The notes: generated from the sequence alone by a model not told the origin. A stretch of 64,000 nucleotides of DNA from Halichondria panicea (GCF_963675165.1 NC_087377.1:6837122-6901121); one strand, 5' to 3'. Shown: positions 27,034 through 39,486, counted from the first letter of the stretch. A program made the numbers and translations.

Positions 27034-30000
27034 CTAACTAAGTGAACTGTATGTGTTCTTTTTAATGCATCCACCCGTACACGGTTGAAACGTGAACAAA
27101 AACCCATCCTGCAGTGGTGTGGAAGAGCATCAATTTAATTATGCACATCATTCACCATAAAGCCAACTTGTTAACTAAGGGGACAGTTCATCATGCACAT
27201 GCTAGATTCTGAAATCAAAGCGTACTTATACCTTGATAAGAAAGGGGAGATCTTTCCAGAAGGTGTAGTTGGGAACCACCTCAATTCCACGTGCACCCTT
27301 GACTTGGAACATGACGATTGAACCAATAATGAAGTACGCTATCACTGCTCCTAACACCCTACAGAGCATACAGTCATCATATATCAATGGGTGACTTAAC
27401 ATTTACAATTGTGAGGTTTTATTAACTACAGAGATAGGGCATCGACTCACAAACATATTAAGACAATCCCAACAGGTCCAAGAGGTATGCTGGCAGGAGC
27501 AGTATCACCAGGTGGGATGTTAGCATTGAATTCCTGCATGTGTTTGTTGACAATCTTCTCATGAAGTACAGTATAGTGGGAAATTTTTTTTTTTGAAATT
27601 GGGCGTGCGTAAATGCGCCACAAAATGTTTGACCACACCCCTATTACATGCTAGTGCATCACAGTAGGTCTAGTTACATATTGCACATCATAATTATAGA
27701 CAGTACTAATGTGATGATGTCATTATTCTATAAAATTTGAGGGGGGGGAGGTTCACCCCAGCCCCCCCCATTAGATGAAACCCTGACGTTCATTACAGCA
27801 GTTCAACACTCTTACTCTTATCTACTCTTGCATATATTCATACTCAAAGCAATGAGCCAGAAACTTGAGTCTCAAACTTCGAGTGGTTGCTACACTTTCC
27901 TTGGTTTTTTTATTATGAGATAAACGATCAGGAATACAAGAATGAACTAAAGTGCTGACTCAGCGGGTTGAAGAAGGTTGAAGGCGAATTCGAGGCCAAC
28001 ACTGTTTGCATAGCATATGTTCAGCCGCGGTTTAAATCGTGACCAACCTCCTCTGCATGGGTTACTATAAAAATAATAGTACTTCCAGCACTACAAAGGC
28101 AAGAGACAAAGGTAAAAGATGACTGTATGAATTGAAGTGTACTGAGTATTGAAGTTCATAATAATTAGTGCCATATAATTATACTATAAATACTTACATA
28201 GTCAAGTTCTTCAGGCATGGAATTCTCTCCAGAGAATACAAAGGACGGACCAAATTGTGTTGTCAGTGTCACTGATATAACCCCTTTCCTGGCAAAGCAT
28301 GCATTATGATAATGGAATACTGTATAATTATATGTATGCTTGATCAGAGGCCGCGGCTACTAAATGGCTGGCAGAGGAGACCACTGTTTAAGAGAGGCGT
28401 TTATTAACTTCAGCAAATTTAACAACCTTTAGTTACCGTATAGCGGGTATATTTCGAGGGTATAAATGTTTGTGGTTTTCGCAGATTAGGCATGAACCGC
28501 AACATTTATAGCCGCGAATTTAATAAATCCACGAAAACCTTTCTAAAGGCATTTCCGCGAAAATTTATACCCTCAAAATATACCCGCTATACGGTACACT
28601 GTCATCAGAAGTTATTTTTACCAAAAACTCGAACTCTGCTTTTCAAAAGCACTAACAAGCTGCTACCGTAGATACCAGTATTAATATGGCTGCCACGTAC
28701 AGAGACATAGCCTAAAAGTTCCACCGAGGCTATTATTTGAGTGCACACTCAAATAGTAGCCTCGGTGGAACTTTTAGGCTGCACAGCTTTTATACAAGAG
28801 CAGTCTCTAATCAAGCATATACGGTATATGTACAAATGTTTTATTCATCTATATGCCTCAGAGCCTAGTTGCAGAAGTACGTATATACGGTCAAGCTTTT
28901 GTGTTTGTGCGTGTGCCTGCCTGTCTGCATGCACGTAAATGCCTGCAAAATTGATTTAGGCGCCTTAAGGTGTTGTATAGGGAATAGACAACCACTCATG
29001 TAGTAGGAACATAATTATGAAGGATTATGGTGTTTACACATACCTTGGTTTCGGTGGGGTATCAAACGTATTATCTCCACCTCCGTACGTCACTGTGTAG
29101 TGGCTTGTGTCGGATTCATTCGCAAATTTCCAGGCAACATTACCACTACCGGAAGCTCCAATCACAACGTATGCACTCTCAGTAGTATCAGTTGGGTCCA
29201 TTTGGCAAAGCTATATACTTGTAGTAATTTTAGAGGATATGAAAGTGCTATGTACAATTTACGAAAGCTGGACAAAAAACAATGGGAAAGATGTTCTTGA
29301 AAGTCAAGCAAGCAATACCCATGCAGGTTTCCACTCACCACAACAGACTTGTTTGTATTCCCACAGTCTATTTTGGCACCACATGGAGAGAACGTGTACG
29401 TATACTTCTTGCCGTCGTTGTCTTCCGACGAAAATATAAAACTGCATTTAGAAAGTAGAGTCATAATTAAGTTAATATAAAGTTTTCTGTTCTGTTTACG
29501 TAGTACGTTTTTGGTTTGTTAAAGTGTTACAATTTACCGTTGCCCCGGTACAAGTACATTTTGCAGATAAGTGTTGTAAAACAGTAAAACGAGCACGAGT
29601 ATTGTGGCTAAACTGCATGGTTATGTCTAGCTGTATGTTTAGCTCTAGATCTACAACAAAGACATAAAACATTATCATTCGCTAGGTTCTTCAACTTTTG
29701 GACAATTGCAGTCGCTATGAATCCTATCTCTGCTCTGCAAGGTTAGAAAACGCTAGTTTAATAGCTAACAGCTAGCTGCATGCGGCCAGAGTACAGAGTA
29801 TAGTCTAATCTGGCACTCTGAAGTTTGTTCACCTCTATATACCAGTCGTTTGGTTTGGCATAAATTGCTAGCTTGATCTTTACTGTACAAGACTCGCCCT
29901 GAAATATGGCCACTCGCTATACAGGTCAGTTTTGGCTGCCCCAAACTAGGTTTTTAATGCCTTTATTATGGGCAGATACGACGTTTTGGGTGTGGTTTGG

Positions 30001-32390
30001 TAGATAAAATTGTGGACTACACTTAAATAGAAAGCACAATGATCCATTATTCGAGAGAGAGAGAGAGAACCGAAAAATTAGTCATTAGATTCAAGGTAGA
30101 GTCGTTTTTTAGCCGCGGCTATTTTCTGAAATGCATGCAGCCACCTCACTATTCCGGCCAAACTGCACTGTCCCAAGGGTATGGAGCATGGCCCTGAGGT
30201 ACACGCATAGTAGGTTCGAAGTTGTGAGTGATTCAACTGAGGTTACGCTATGTCAATTCCAATTCGCTAAGTTAATTCCATTTCGCTACAATGTACTTCA
30301 ATTCGAGGGTACGGCAATTCAACTGAGGCTCGTCAGATCGCGGGTACGGCAGTTCGTTTTAGGCTATCACACTCAACATTTTTCGCCATTGACAATGGCA
30401 TTGTTTACATTATAATAATACACAATGTAGGCCTACATTCATTGTTCCTGGTTGTCAATGTCAATCTATAGACTATTCTATTGACAATCAGCTTGCTCTG
30501 GGCATATACTATGAACATTGTAACTGTGTGATTTGACTGTCTGAAAACTAAGAAAAGTGGCTCTGTTTGCCAGACTCTCTCCCCTGGGAGGAGTCTGGCA
30601 TCAAAACTAGATCTCTCTAGGGTTTAAAATGGATTTTCTCACACGTGGGGATGAGCGCGCATGCATGCGCATACATACACAGAAATAAGGGGTGTGTCTG
30701 TAAAAGGTCAAGTTCACAAAATAATGGCTACTACAGCTTAGCTAGCTTTACAGCTCTTTTCTGACTCATAGTAGCTAAACTAACAAAAGCATGAAAAATC
30801 GCTCTGTGTTACACTAGCTACTTGACAAAAATCAAGATTATATTTTCTTCGTTTCCAAATGAAATAATATACATAGGGAACCTGAAGAGGAAGTATGAAA
30901 TGCTAGACAAAGATAGGAGTGGTCCTTTAAAGTAAAGACCAAGGAGAAACAAATCAGTAGAGGAGTAGATCTACATAGATAAATCTGTGCTAAGCTAAGT
31001 ATTAGCATTGTTCAATGTCACAATGATGGATTGTTTTGTATGATTGCAGTGATCATGAATGGTGTGTTCTATCCATGGTGTGTTTATCGTAGAAATCAAA
31101 GCTCCAGAAGACTCCCAGAAGCTTACAGACCATCTCTCTGGCAGTCAACTTCTTCTTCAAAATGAAATACAAACTCTTCTAATTGCAGCGCCACTCCAAT
31201 AGAAGCACCAATTTTACAAAATAATTTTTATTTTACTCCAATTTTGCCGCCGGTTAGGTAATTAGAAAATAAATTATTAGCCTTAAATCGAGGCTACTTG
31301 TACAACTGATTACTGTTTTAGCCTCGTGGAAACCTACTATTTTTGTTAATTTTATTGCTAGACATATCACTATATAAGTGCCAAACTGGAAGTTTTTCCC
31401 TTGTTCTATTTGTGCACCACGAAAATCACACAATTATTTTTAGTGGCACTGTAATTAGAAGAATCTCTAGCAGTATTAGCTGTAGTCAAGCGAAGGCAAC
31501 AAAGATTGAAAAGAGGGCAAGGCACAGATAATTCTCAAATTTACCAATCCGTTTCCTTTTCTATCATAATACCGTAAAGCGGGTTATTTTCGAGGCACTA
31601 AATTTTCGCAGATTGCCCAAACTAAAGTATTTCGAGGATAGCGGTTCAAATGACCACACCCCTACAGTAAACCAAGTTTTCGAGCCACTAAATTTTCATG
31701 TTTCTGGGTCATCCTCGAAAATAACCAGTTTTACGGTACCATATACGTATACAAAATATCCTTAAAACTGCATCACAAACGATTAACAATCAATAGTACT
31801 CGTGGAATAAGGGATTATCATAACAAGCACTGGCAAGGTTAACCGCACGTTCGAATACGCCTCGTGCAATTAGTATCCTTGCCATTGCTTGTTACTCGTG
31901 CTATTAATCCCATATTGCACTCTTAGCCATACTATTAATTATACTAACTATACACTTTGGCGAATGAGTCATTTGAACTGACTTGGCGGTTTTTAATTTG
32001 GCATCTCAGGCATGGCTACTACAGCAATGATGTTGTATCCAACGGTTATAAATTTGGCGATCATAAATTTTCAAACTCCAAAAGTAGCGATCTCTGACTT
32101 CGTTAAAAGTGTCGCCTTAAAATAATACTCTTTTTTACGGGAGGCCTTCAAATTGGTCAGTTTAAAATTTGAATTAACGAAATTGTCCGCTAGATCAATA
32201 TGGTAGTAAACATGTACGATCTATAGCAATTTGCTTCACCATTGATCAACTCAACTTACGGATATTTTAACTTGCCCTCCCAGCTTAGGCCATTGGCCAT
32301 GCAATAGCAGGGATTTGTACAATCAGCCTTAAATTCAGCATTAACACTGGCTAGAGCTAGGACCACCACAGACAGAATCTCAAACATCAT
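27034..32390 (-). CDS. CD-MPR/ATG27-like receptor, copy C
   Basis: Third tandem paralogue, same seven exons and phases. Exons (descending): 32390-32260, 29441-29339, 29210-29044, 28288-28198, 27533-27451, 27358-27232, 27108-27034; 777 nt, 258 aa. Signal peptide identical to copy A (MMFEILSVVVLALASVNA). The N-terminal Cys segment is longer (CTNPCYCMANGLSWEGK). MRH-like motifs FSPCGAKIDCGN, LCQMD, VAWKFANESD, YTVTYGGGD. TM segment, then the shared IEVVPNYSFWKDLPFLIKDG block and a tail with PCTGGC. The juxtamembrane ectodomain has an extra Ala/Pro segment (PPGDTAPASIPLGP). The ectodomain exons differ most among copies while the TM/tail exon is nearly invariant. All splice sites are canonical, so it looks intact. 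Confidence 0.84.
28434..28597. mobile_element. MITE, 'CCGTATAGCGGG' TIR family, compact copy
   Basis: 164-bp near-palindrome: taccgtatagcgggtatatt and aatatacccgctatacggta at the tips, ggtataaatgtttgtgg inside. Intron 3 of copy C. Confidence 0.9.
28709..28780. repeat. Perfect 72-bp palindrome
   Basis: The arm agcctaaaagttccaccgag is mirrored by ctcggtggaacttttaggct around tgagtgcacactca. It will form a strong hairpin in single-stranded DNA or RNA. Confidence 0.85.
29838..30185. repeat. Diverged pogo-like element, end-truncated
   Basis: Shares long stretches with 32939-33362: ttttgggtgtggttt, acacttaaatagaaagcaca, tagccgcggctattt, cactattccggccaa. It lacks clean termini. Confidence 0.7.
31570..31739. 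mobile_element. MITE, 'CCGTAAAGCGGG' TIR variant
   Basis: Tips taccgtaaagcgggttattt and aaataaccagttttacggta; interior cactaaattttcgcagattg, which is also found in the 50658 copy. Intron 1 of copy C. Confidence 0.85.
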
Positions 32391-32938
32391 TTGGACGACT
32401 TGTCACTTCTCGCTTGCACTACTATAGCTCTTTACTATACTCTTAAGTCTTAAACCGCTATCTAAATCTCTGGTTTCATGTCAGGCCAGATAGACCACAG
32501 ACTGATCATGTGATTGATTAGTCTCGTTCCCGGTCAGGTGGTAAACCATTGGTAAAACCATAATGGTAATGACACCTTTACCAATCATAACTTAACTGTG
32601 GCAAACCATGCAAACTTACTGATGAGCAAACGAATAATATTATGTGTACATGTACGTGGAAGTGAAGCTCAAGTGGCTGGTCTCTGTCTGCGTGTGCTGC
32701 TTGTCCTGATCGAGGGCACACCTGTCCACAGATGTGGTCCATGTGGAACATCTGAACATACTCCATGAATCGAATGGGAGGAAGATTCATGAGATTCAAG
32801 GTAGTGTATGGTGTGTATGGTGTGTAGCAAAGGCGGTCCAACAGGCGCAGTGCAGCTCAAACAATTAAGCTTTTGATTAAGCAATAACTAGCCACTTACG
32901 CCCCCCTCCCCCCCCCATGTCATACCATATAGCAGGTA

Positions 32939-33362
32939 CAGTAGACTCTCGCTATTCCGGCTCCCTGAAGTACGGCCACCTCGATATACCGGCCATTTGG
33001 CTTGGCACGGAATGCTAGCTATATGTTTACTGCACAAAACTCACCCTGAAGTACAGCCACTCGCTATTCCGTTTACCGGCCGCAGTGCTGGCTGTCCCAA
33101 ACAGGGTTCTCAATGTAATTTTATACGTGTATTACGGCCGCGTTTTGGGTGTGGTTTAGCAAATAAAATTGAATTACACTTAAATAGAGAACAAAATGAT
33201 TCATTATCCTACATTATCCTCGAGACAAGAACCGCAAAAGTAGTCATTAGATTTGAGGTAAGGTCGTTTTTAAGCCGCGGCTATTTCCTGAGATACAGCC
33301 ACCTCGCTATTCCGGCCAAGCTGCATGGTCCCAAGGGTGACCGGATTAACGAGAGTCTACTG
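32939..33362. mobile_element. Pogo/Tigger-like non-autonomous element
   Basis: 424 bp. TA target site on both sides (32937-32938, 33363-33364). Termini cagtagactctcgctattcc and cgagagtctactg. No transposase reading frame. Confidence 0.85.
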
Positions 33363-33530
33363 TATATTTCGAGGGTATAAATGTTTGTGGTTTTCGCGGA
33401 TTAGGCTAGGCATGAACTGCGAATTTAATATTGCATGCATGCATGCTGCAAAAAGGTGATATTTCACGAAAATTTAATCAGCGAAAACCTTTCTAAAGGG
33501 ATTTCCGCAAAAGTTTATACCCGCTATGTA
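33363..33530. repeat. Degraded 'GCGGGT' MITE
   Basis: Contains tatatttcgagggtataaat and, inverted, aaaagtttatacccgctat. It abuts the pogo-like element, and its outer left end was lost. Confidence 0.65.
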
Positions 33531-33533
33531 CCA

Positions 33534-33741
33534 TAATGCGTATTACTAGAATGTTTTACGAGCATCAAACATATATATGCAAACTTGTCGAGGGATATGA
33601 TCAATTCGCAACAATCAAAATTGCAAAATCTAGTAAAAATACACACAATCTTTGCCAGAACGCTATAGTTAGATTGCAAAGGTCTACCATGATTGGGCAC
33701 ATTCGCAAAGGTTTTTCACCTGCAAAATTCTAGTAATACGG
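33534..33741. repeat. MITE, 'CGTATTACTAGAA' family
   Basis: Ends gcgtattactagaatgtttt and attctagtaatacggta are inverted. Interior attcgcaacaatcaaaat is shared with 40871-41093. Confidence 0.75.
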
Positions 33742-34492
33742 TATACGGTATGTTTTTGCTTAAGCTACTGTGTAGTCGATTTAATTAATTAGAAATTTGT
33801 GTTTTTCTCGATTAATTTGACATCTTCAACTACACATAATTTATGCGCATGCGCACATTAATTAATCACACATGGCGTCATTTGAGTGGCAAGGATCAGC
33901 AATAATCAAGAGGTGGCATCATGCAGAGGAGGGAGGGGGACGAGAAACTAATAATTGAGTTTATATGGCCTTACTCATGTGTAAAAACGTCTCATTTGCT
34001 TCACTTTTGCAGTGTATACAGTGTATGTACTGTTGTTGCCATTGTTAGCAATGTACACTCTATCTAGGTGCATGTCTGTTTTCTGTGTCACAGTTACTAG
34101 CAAAGAGTGTGCAGACAAAATATTCATTTTGTTTTGTTTACACTCAGTGAGTTAAGACGATGAGGCCGGAGCAGTCTGAATCAAACCGACTATAACTGGC
34201 CATGCAGAATAGAGGTGAGTACGTGCACACAGTTGCCGCCTGCAGTCTATACAGTATACAGGCCGGGGTAGACACTGCAATAAGGCAATAATTGTATACC
34301 TACCCTTGGGTTCACACTGTTGCAAATTTTATGTATGCTAGCTATAACTGATACCCGTCAAAAAATAAAATAAAGCCGTATCCCTGCATCAAGAAAAAGG
34401 CGTGAGAAACAATTAGGCCTTGGCAAGTTATAAGTTATGCTCCCTATTATTGGAAATATTGAAATTATCTGACCTCCCCCCCCCCCCCTCTA

Positions 34493-34735
34493 GGACTATA
34501 GTGTGATTCAGACGACTCTGGACGATGTGTTCATCCACTTTTGCCAAGGCAACAGAAAGAGTGAGGAGTGAGGCTTGAAAGTCAGTGGAACCATAGATAA
34601 TTAAGGCAACAGATCTCAGGTTCACATACAAGTGTGATTCAAACGACTCTAGACAATGTGTTCATCCAAGGCAACAAAAAGAGCGAGTAGTGAGGCGTGA
34701 AAGTCGGAATCTTAGTGGAACCATAAATGGATTAG
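34493..34735 (+). pseudogene. Two tandem relics of the ABCA last exon
   Basis: 34493-34600 repeats the C-rich intron end and exon start at 9370-9470: gactatagtgtgattcagac then gactctggacgatgtgttca, coding [11 protein letters not shown] before breaking. A second diverged copy starts near 34633. The gagactacaacactgtaa that ends the true gene recurs at 35004-35022. No other ABCA exons were found nearby. Confidence 0.83.
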
Positions 34736-35896
34736 CAACAGATCCACATAATTATATATACATGTAAGCTGCACATAAAATGCATTAACTGAGGTAGCTA
34801 GGAGCCGTGTTTTACTGGAGCCCTAACCCCAGGGGAAACACAACTTTTATGGCTGTTTTGGCAAATTCGGATACCCCCAAAACTTATATTCCATGCCCCA
34901 TGATCATTTGGAAATGACAAAAATTTCTATTTTGATGATGATGCTATGGTGGAACTGATGGTTGACGTCATACCATGTGACATGACTGAGATTGTTCACA
35001 ATTGAGACTACAACACTGTAACTGTAAATTTGTATAATAATAAAAAAAGTGTATTACAGTATCTGTTTCTGTGTATTATGTTCTTGCAGAAGCACATAAG
35101 CACATTAATGTGCTTCTGGTTCTTGTTTATTCCAAGTCTGGTTTTTCTCCTACATATCAAATGATATTATTATGCCTCGAGGCGTAGCCACACGAGGGAT
35201 ACGGTAAAGCTGACTGTGTGTGTCTGTTCCCGCTGTAACTGCTCGACGGTTGCAATGCGACGAAAACTAACAGCTTCTACATGTATAGGCTTCTAGCCAC
35301 GTTCTCTTGGATTTTGTTTCATGGATTTGCAGACTAAAGCTTCTTTCTCAAGTTATTGGTCAAAATTATGTGATTTGTTTAACGCCTGCTAACGCACTGC
35401 CAATCCTATGTAAAACCTACCTGTTTCACTTGAATGAACCTCTCCCACAAAAAGCCTTGCTTACAAATTGTCCTTTACAATGGTTTTAGTTAGACCAATC
35501 TTATCACACATTAATTATGACTCTTTTGGCTAGACACACTGTGTGTAACGGGTAATTTTTGTTTGAACACAGTGATTTTCATGACTAAAAATTTAGCGTT
35601 TCGGTAAATCAAATTTACACCATCATTTATAATCTATAGACCAAGTTAACCGTGCATGTGCTATCAGAATGGGATTATGGGACTATAATTAGATTAATTA
35701 TTCAATGATTCGTTCTTGGCACACATGTCCACCATTTATTGCTATTTGAATGTTGATTATTCATTAACACTAGCTAGCTGCATGAACATCATTTTAGGTT
35801 ATTGTTGTGTAATGTGCCAACGTACAAAAGTACGTTAAATGGTCATTGATATAGAATAAAATCAACAATTGTCAAAAATTAAAATCATGGTCCAGA
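34736..35896. other. Spacer upstream of the NLR 3' end
   Basis: No gene seen. It contains the relic ABCA 3' flank (to about 35050), a hairpin at 35090-35122 (gcagaagcacataagcaca/tgtgcttctg), and a copy of the dispersed repeat at 35175-35330. Confidence 0.55.
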
Positions 35897-38800
35897 TTAG
35901 ATTGCAATCTCAGGTAGTCCATTTCTCTTCCTCTCTTTGTTAGTGTCCCTGAATACTGTCTTGATACTGGATTTTAGGTGGCCGGGTATGTACAATCGTG
36001 TCAGTTCAGAGCAGTGGATGGTTAGATGTCTGGCAAGCGTCTTCATTCCATCTTCTGTTATTGAGTAATTACCGTTGATGTATAGTGTTTCAATTTTGCT
36101 GGTCAGTCCAGTTGATAGCTCCTTGATACTCGCGTCAGTCAGTTTACAGCGACTCAGATCCAGTGTTTTCAGATTCTTATTGACAGCAAGCCCAGCAGCA
36201 ATGTGGTAACAGCTAGTCACTGTGTTTATAGACAAATAAACACGTTCGAGGGAATTGTTTGTAAAAAGTTGATAGAGGGCAGCTCCATTGTCGTCTGAAA
36301 TAGTCAGTGAGCAATTTTTCAGGTCCAGTCTCTTTAATGATGTGCTAGTTGACAAGGCCTCACAAATACTCTTCAGTTCAGTGTTACCAATAACATTGCC
36401 TGACAAATGGAGGTGTTCAAGAGTATTGTTTGTGCTCAGTAGTCGAGGGATTGCTCCGTGATCGTCGAGAGATAGTGAGCATTCAGAGAGATCGAGATAC
36501 TTTAATGAGTTGCTTTTAGTTGATAAGGCCTCACAGAGTGTGCTAAGTCCACTGTTGCCAATGGCATTATTAGACAAATACAATTTAGATATAGAACTAG
36601 TGTTCTCAATCACCTCAGCGATGTGGTGTATCCCTTCATGAATATCATTACTAGAAAGATTAAGACTAATTTCGGAGTGAGAGTGTAAACACTTGGAGAA
36701 TCCTCGGGCCAGAAATTTGCAGCCTTGGTCACCAATAGAGCAATTTCTGAAGCTAAGTGTGAATCCATTACTGGTGTTGGAACAAACTGATGCGAAATAT
36801 CCAACAGAGAGGCAGTCTATAGGATTCATTGTAGTGTAACCAAGATGTAGATTGTGATTAAGAAGATTAGCCACAAACACACACAGTGACAAGTCTTCAG
36901 CTTCGTACAAACAATTGATGAGCGACAACAACAGGATCTTCGGCTCATTATACTTATCTTTCTCATTTTTGACAAACTTTCTGACCAGATCAAAAACAGT
37001 GGCTGGAACTGGACACAAGAATCGAGGTAGCAAGCTGAGAATTGGTCTACTAGTTCTCAGTTTGGTGATGCCAGCATAAAACTGGAAGACTGCACTGAAT
37101 CGAGGATTACCAAACAGCTTCTGGAAGACAGCAATTTGTTGCTTGGAAGACATGAGAGAGATGTGGATTGCTGCTAGTAGCTCTTGAATAGACAGGTGGA
37201 GAAAGCAGTAGTAAACCAGAAGACCATCGCTAATGATACTGGGAACAGTTTGTAATAATCCAACGTTTGAAATGTCCTTCGGAATTAATAGAGCGGCCAA
37301 ATCACTATCAGTAAATGTCGCTTTGTTTTGTTCAATGCCGTGATATGCAAGTTGACATATATGTACAGACTGTGTTCTGATATCTGAGGGCAGTGAGTCT
37401 GGGGATGTGATGTCTCCCACTGGAGTGGTCTTCCCCAATCTATCCTGGAGGTATCTCTTGAGAGAGCTCTGAACAACTGATGTGAATATCCCGTGGTTGG
37501 ATGTTGGGAGGGAGTGGTTATCAGAAAGAAAGCAATTAACGATAATGGAAGCATTGAGGGGGATGTAGCAGCTACCTTCTACCACTGGGTTCTCTCGAAT
37601 TCTCTCCAGTAGAGTCTGCACAGCTTGTGAGTCACCTTCCAGACACTCGGCGAGGTACTTTTCTAGTTCATATGGAGTGAACCCCAACACCTCCACCCTG
37701 GATGAGACTAGTGGGTGGAGCTCAGCCGAAGATGACGGTCGAGATGTTATAATCGCAGCTGATTCGTGTAGGGCTCCTTTTTGTGACATGTCTGGTCGGA
37801 TTAGTTTGTTGATGATCGATTCTCTAGGGAGGTCAGAAGGAAGTTCATCCCATCCGTCTAGCACCCACAGTACACCTTTGCCGTACAGTGATTGTATTAC
37901 TGCCTCTGTCTCATTAGCCACGGCCGTATTGATGCAGGGAAGTATGTCAGCAATTTTCTTTGCTTCTCTAACGAGGGGATCTCTCAGTCTTACGAGGATT
38001 GCAATATAGAACTCTTGGAACAGTTTTCCCTCTGCCCACTCCTGACAGATGTGTAGAGCAAGGGTGCTCTTGCCAGAGCCAGGAGCTCCTTCAATCAACA
38101 CAAAGTTTCGTTTATTTCCAATCTCAGAGAAAATGTTTATCAAGTCCACTGGAGTCTTTTGAACTAAAATATCGTCGATTTTTCCTGTGATTGATAGTCT
38201 AAAAAATTCATCATCGATTCTTCCTCTCTGTATTTTCTCCTTCTGAATCATGGCCAGTTTGAAAACTTTGTTTGTTGGGACAGGAGGCCATTGTGTGGCT
38301 GATGTAGATACTTGTGCTCTGTAGCGACTTTGTAGGTAGTCCCTGTACGATGACAGCTTGTGGTTCAGCAGGACCCTCTCTCGGGAGGGGGGACACGAGG
38401 TGGAGCCTGGGGAAACAAAACAATAGGTGATTACCGTTCCTAGTGATAGTATTATCTTAACGCAGAATTGCATGTGTACGTGTAACAATAGCGAGTTGAT
38501 AGTCCCTTATTTAGTTTCAATCAGTCCCACAACGTATGGTATCACAATGGCCACACTACTCACATTTGTCAAGTACAATAGAAAAGTACAATGTACGTGT
38601 GTACAGTAGCGAGTTGAAGAGCGGTCGCAACTTAATTCCATGACGTAACACTCAGTGCACACAACAATTCAGACTCACACTTGTCAGACAAGTACTTGCA
38701 CACTTGAACAGCAACGTCTCCTTTGAGCAGGGAGAGTAAGATGAGTAGCAGAGCTTTGAAGGTGGCTTGTAGTTGGTTCTTGTTCTGCCAGTATTCTAGG

Positions 38801-39304
38801 GCAAGTCTCATTCCGGCTTGAGTGCGGTTTAGACGTGTTTTAGCCTTCACTTCGCTGACGTCAGTTTTCTGTCCAGGTGACAGCTCCAGCTTTTCAAGAT
38901 AGTCATCAGTGTTATCGAAACATGCTGACACATCTGGTAGATCTGGTTCCTTTATTGCTGTATTGAGCTGCTCATCAGTCAGTTTCATTTCTGTCTTCAG
39001 ATCATCAATAGTGAGCTCTGAGGGAATTCACCATTTATTTTAGCAGTGAGTCAGTAGACTATATCCAATATTTATGTATGTACAATCAAAGTGGTAGCTA
39101 CTTACGTACATGGTGTAGACATAGATACTATAGTATCTATGGTGTAGAACCCACATGGGCCACAGTGCTATAGATAATAAGATATAGATCGCGAGCGCGC
39201 GAGCTAGGGCATATAATAATAATGTGTCATGATGTGTGTTAGAATCTATATGGAATCATGCTCTCATCCAAGGCCTTACCTTGAGTTTGCTCTTTAGCGG
39301 CCAT
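35897..39304 (-). CDS. NLR: DEATH-NACHT-LRR innate immune receptor
   Basis: Cytosolic pattern-recognition/signalling ATPase. Exons (descending): 39304-39280, 39017-38679, 38406-35897; 2874 nt, 957 aa. Residues about 20-110 form a DEATH-fold (LTIDDLKTEMKLTDEQL, then helices ending LLKGDVAVQVCKYL). NACHT begins near residue 225 with Walker A IEGAPGSGKSTLALHICQEW and Walker B VLWVLDGWDELP, followed by sensor Arg TSRPSS. The C-terminal third has RI-type LRRs (LYLSNNAIGNSGLSTLCEAL, LDLSECSLS, LHLSGNVIGNTELKSICEAL, LDLSRCKLTDASIKELSTG). One exon codes NACHT plus all LRRs. The short first exon (MAAKEQTQ) was chosen because its donor joins in frame to the DEATH exon. DEATH-NACHT-LRR is a recognised sponge/animal layout. 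It shares a 182-bp divergent promoter region with the sulfotransferase. Confidence 0.93.
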
Positions 39305-39486
39305 TCCAACATCTAGGGTTTACTTCAGGCTAGCTAGCAAAAAAGGGGTGTATCTTGTTTTGCATCAGACAGGGAGGATCGTCAGGGTCAAAAGGTCTAA
39401 TTGGTCAAAAGGTCTAATTAGTCATAAAGCTGCTTCCACGATCAGACTATGAACAGACGTAGACAGTCAAGCTGAAGTGTTAGGCG
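39305..39486. promoter_or_regulatory. Divergent promoter region, NLR / sulfotransferase
   Basis: Only 182 bp separate the two start codons, which face away from each other. It contains the direct repeat ggtcaaaaggtctaatt/ggtcaaaaggtctaattagt (39387-39421). No TATA box was seen. Confidence 0.6.

Larger units (their letters stand above)
32668..34214 (+). pseudogene. Duplicate of sulfotransferase exons 1-2, broken
   Basis: 32671-32798 matches exon 1 of the sulfotransferase (gtctctgtctgcgtgtgctg..., cctgtccacagatgtggtcc) and ends attcaag|gtagtg. 34148-34214 matches exon 2 (gcagtctgaatcaaaccgac), with in-frame stops and indels. Flanking intron sequence to about 34275 also matches 40101-40160. Two MITEs and a pogo-like element are inserted between the exons. 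No downstream catalytic exons are present. It lies head-to-head with receptor copy C. Confidence 0.82.

Noticed and set aside
29107-29439. Plus-strand 110-residue reading frame
   Set aside because: It is the complement of receptor copy C exons 2 and 3.
30131-30415. 94-residue reading frame as a gene
   Set aside because: It overlaps a diverged pogo-like repeat and has no recognisable domain or splice context.
32938-33740. One composite transposon
   Set aside because: Three separate repeats abut here (pogo-like, GCGGGT-type and CGTATTACTA-type), each with its own ends.
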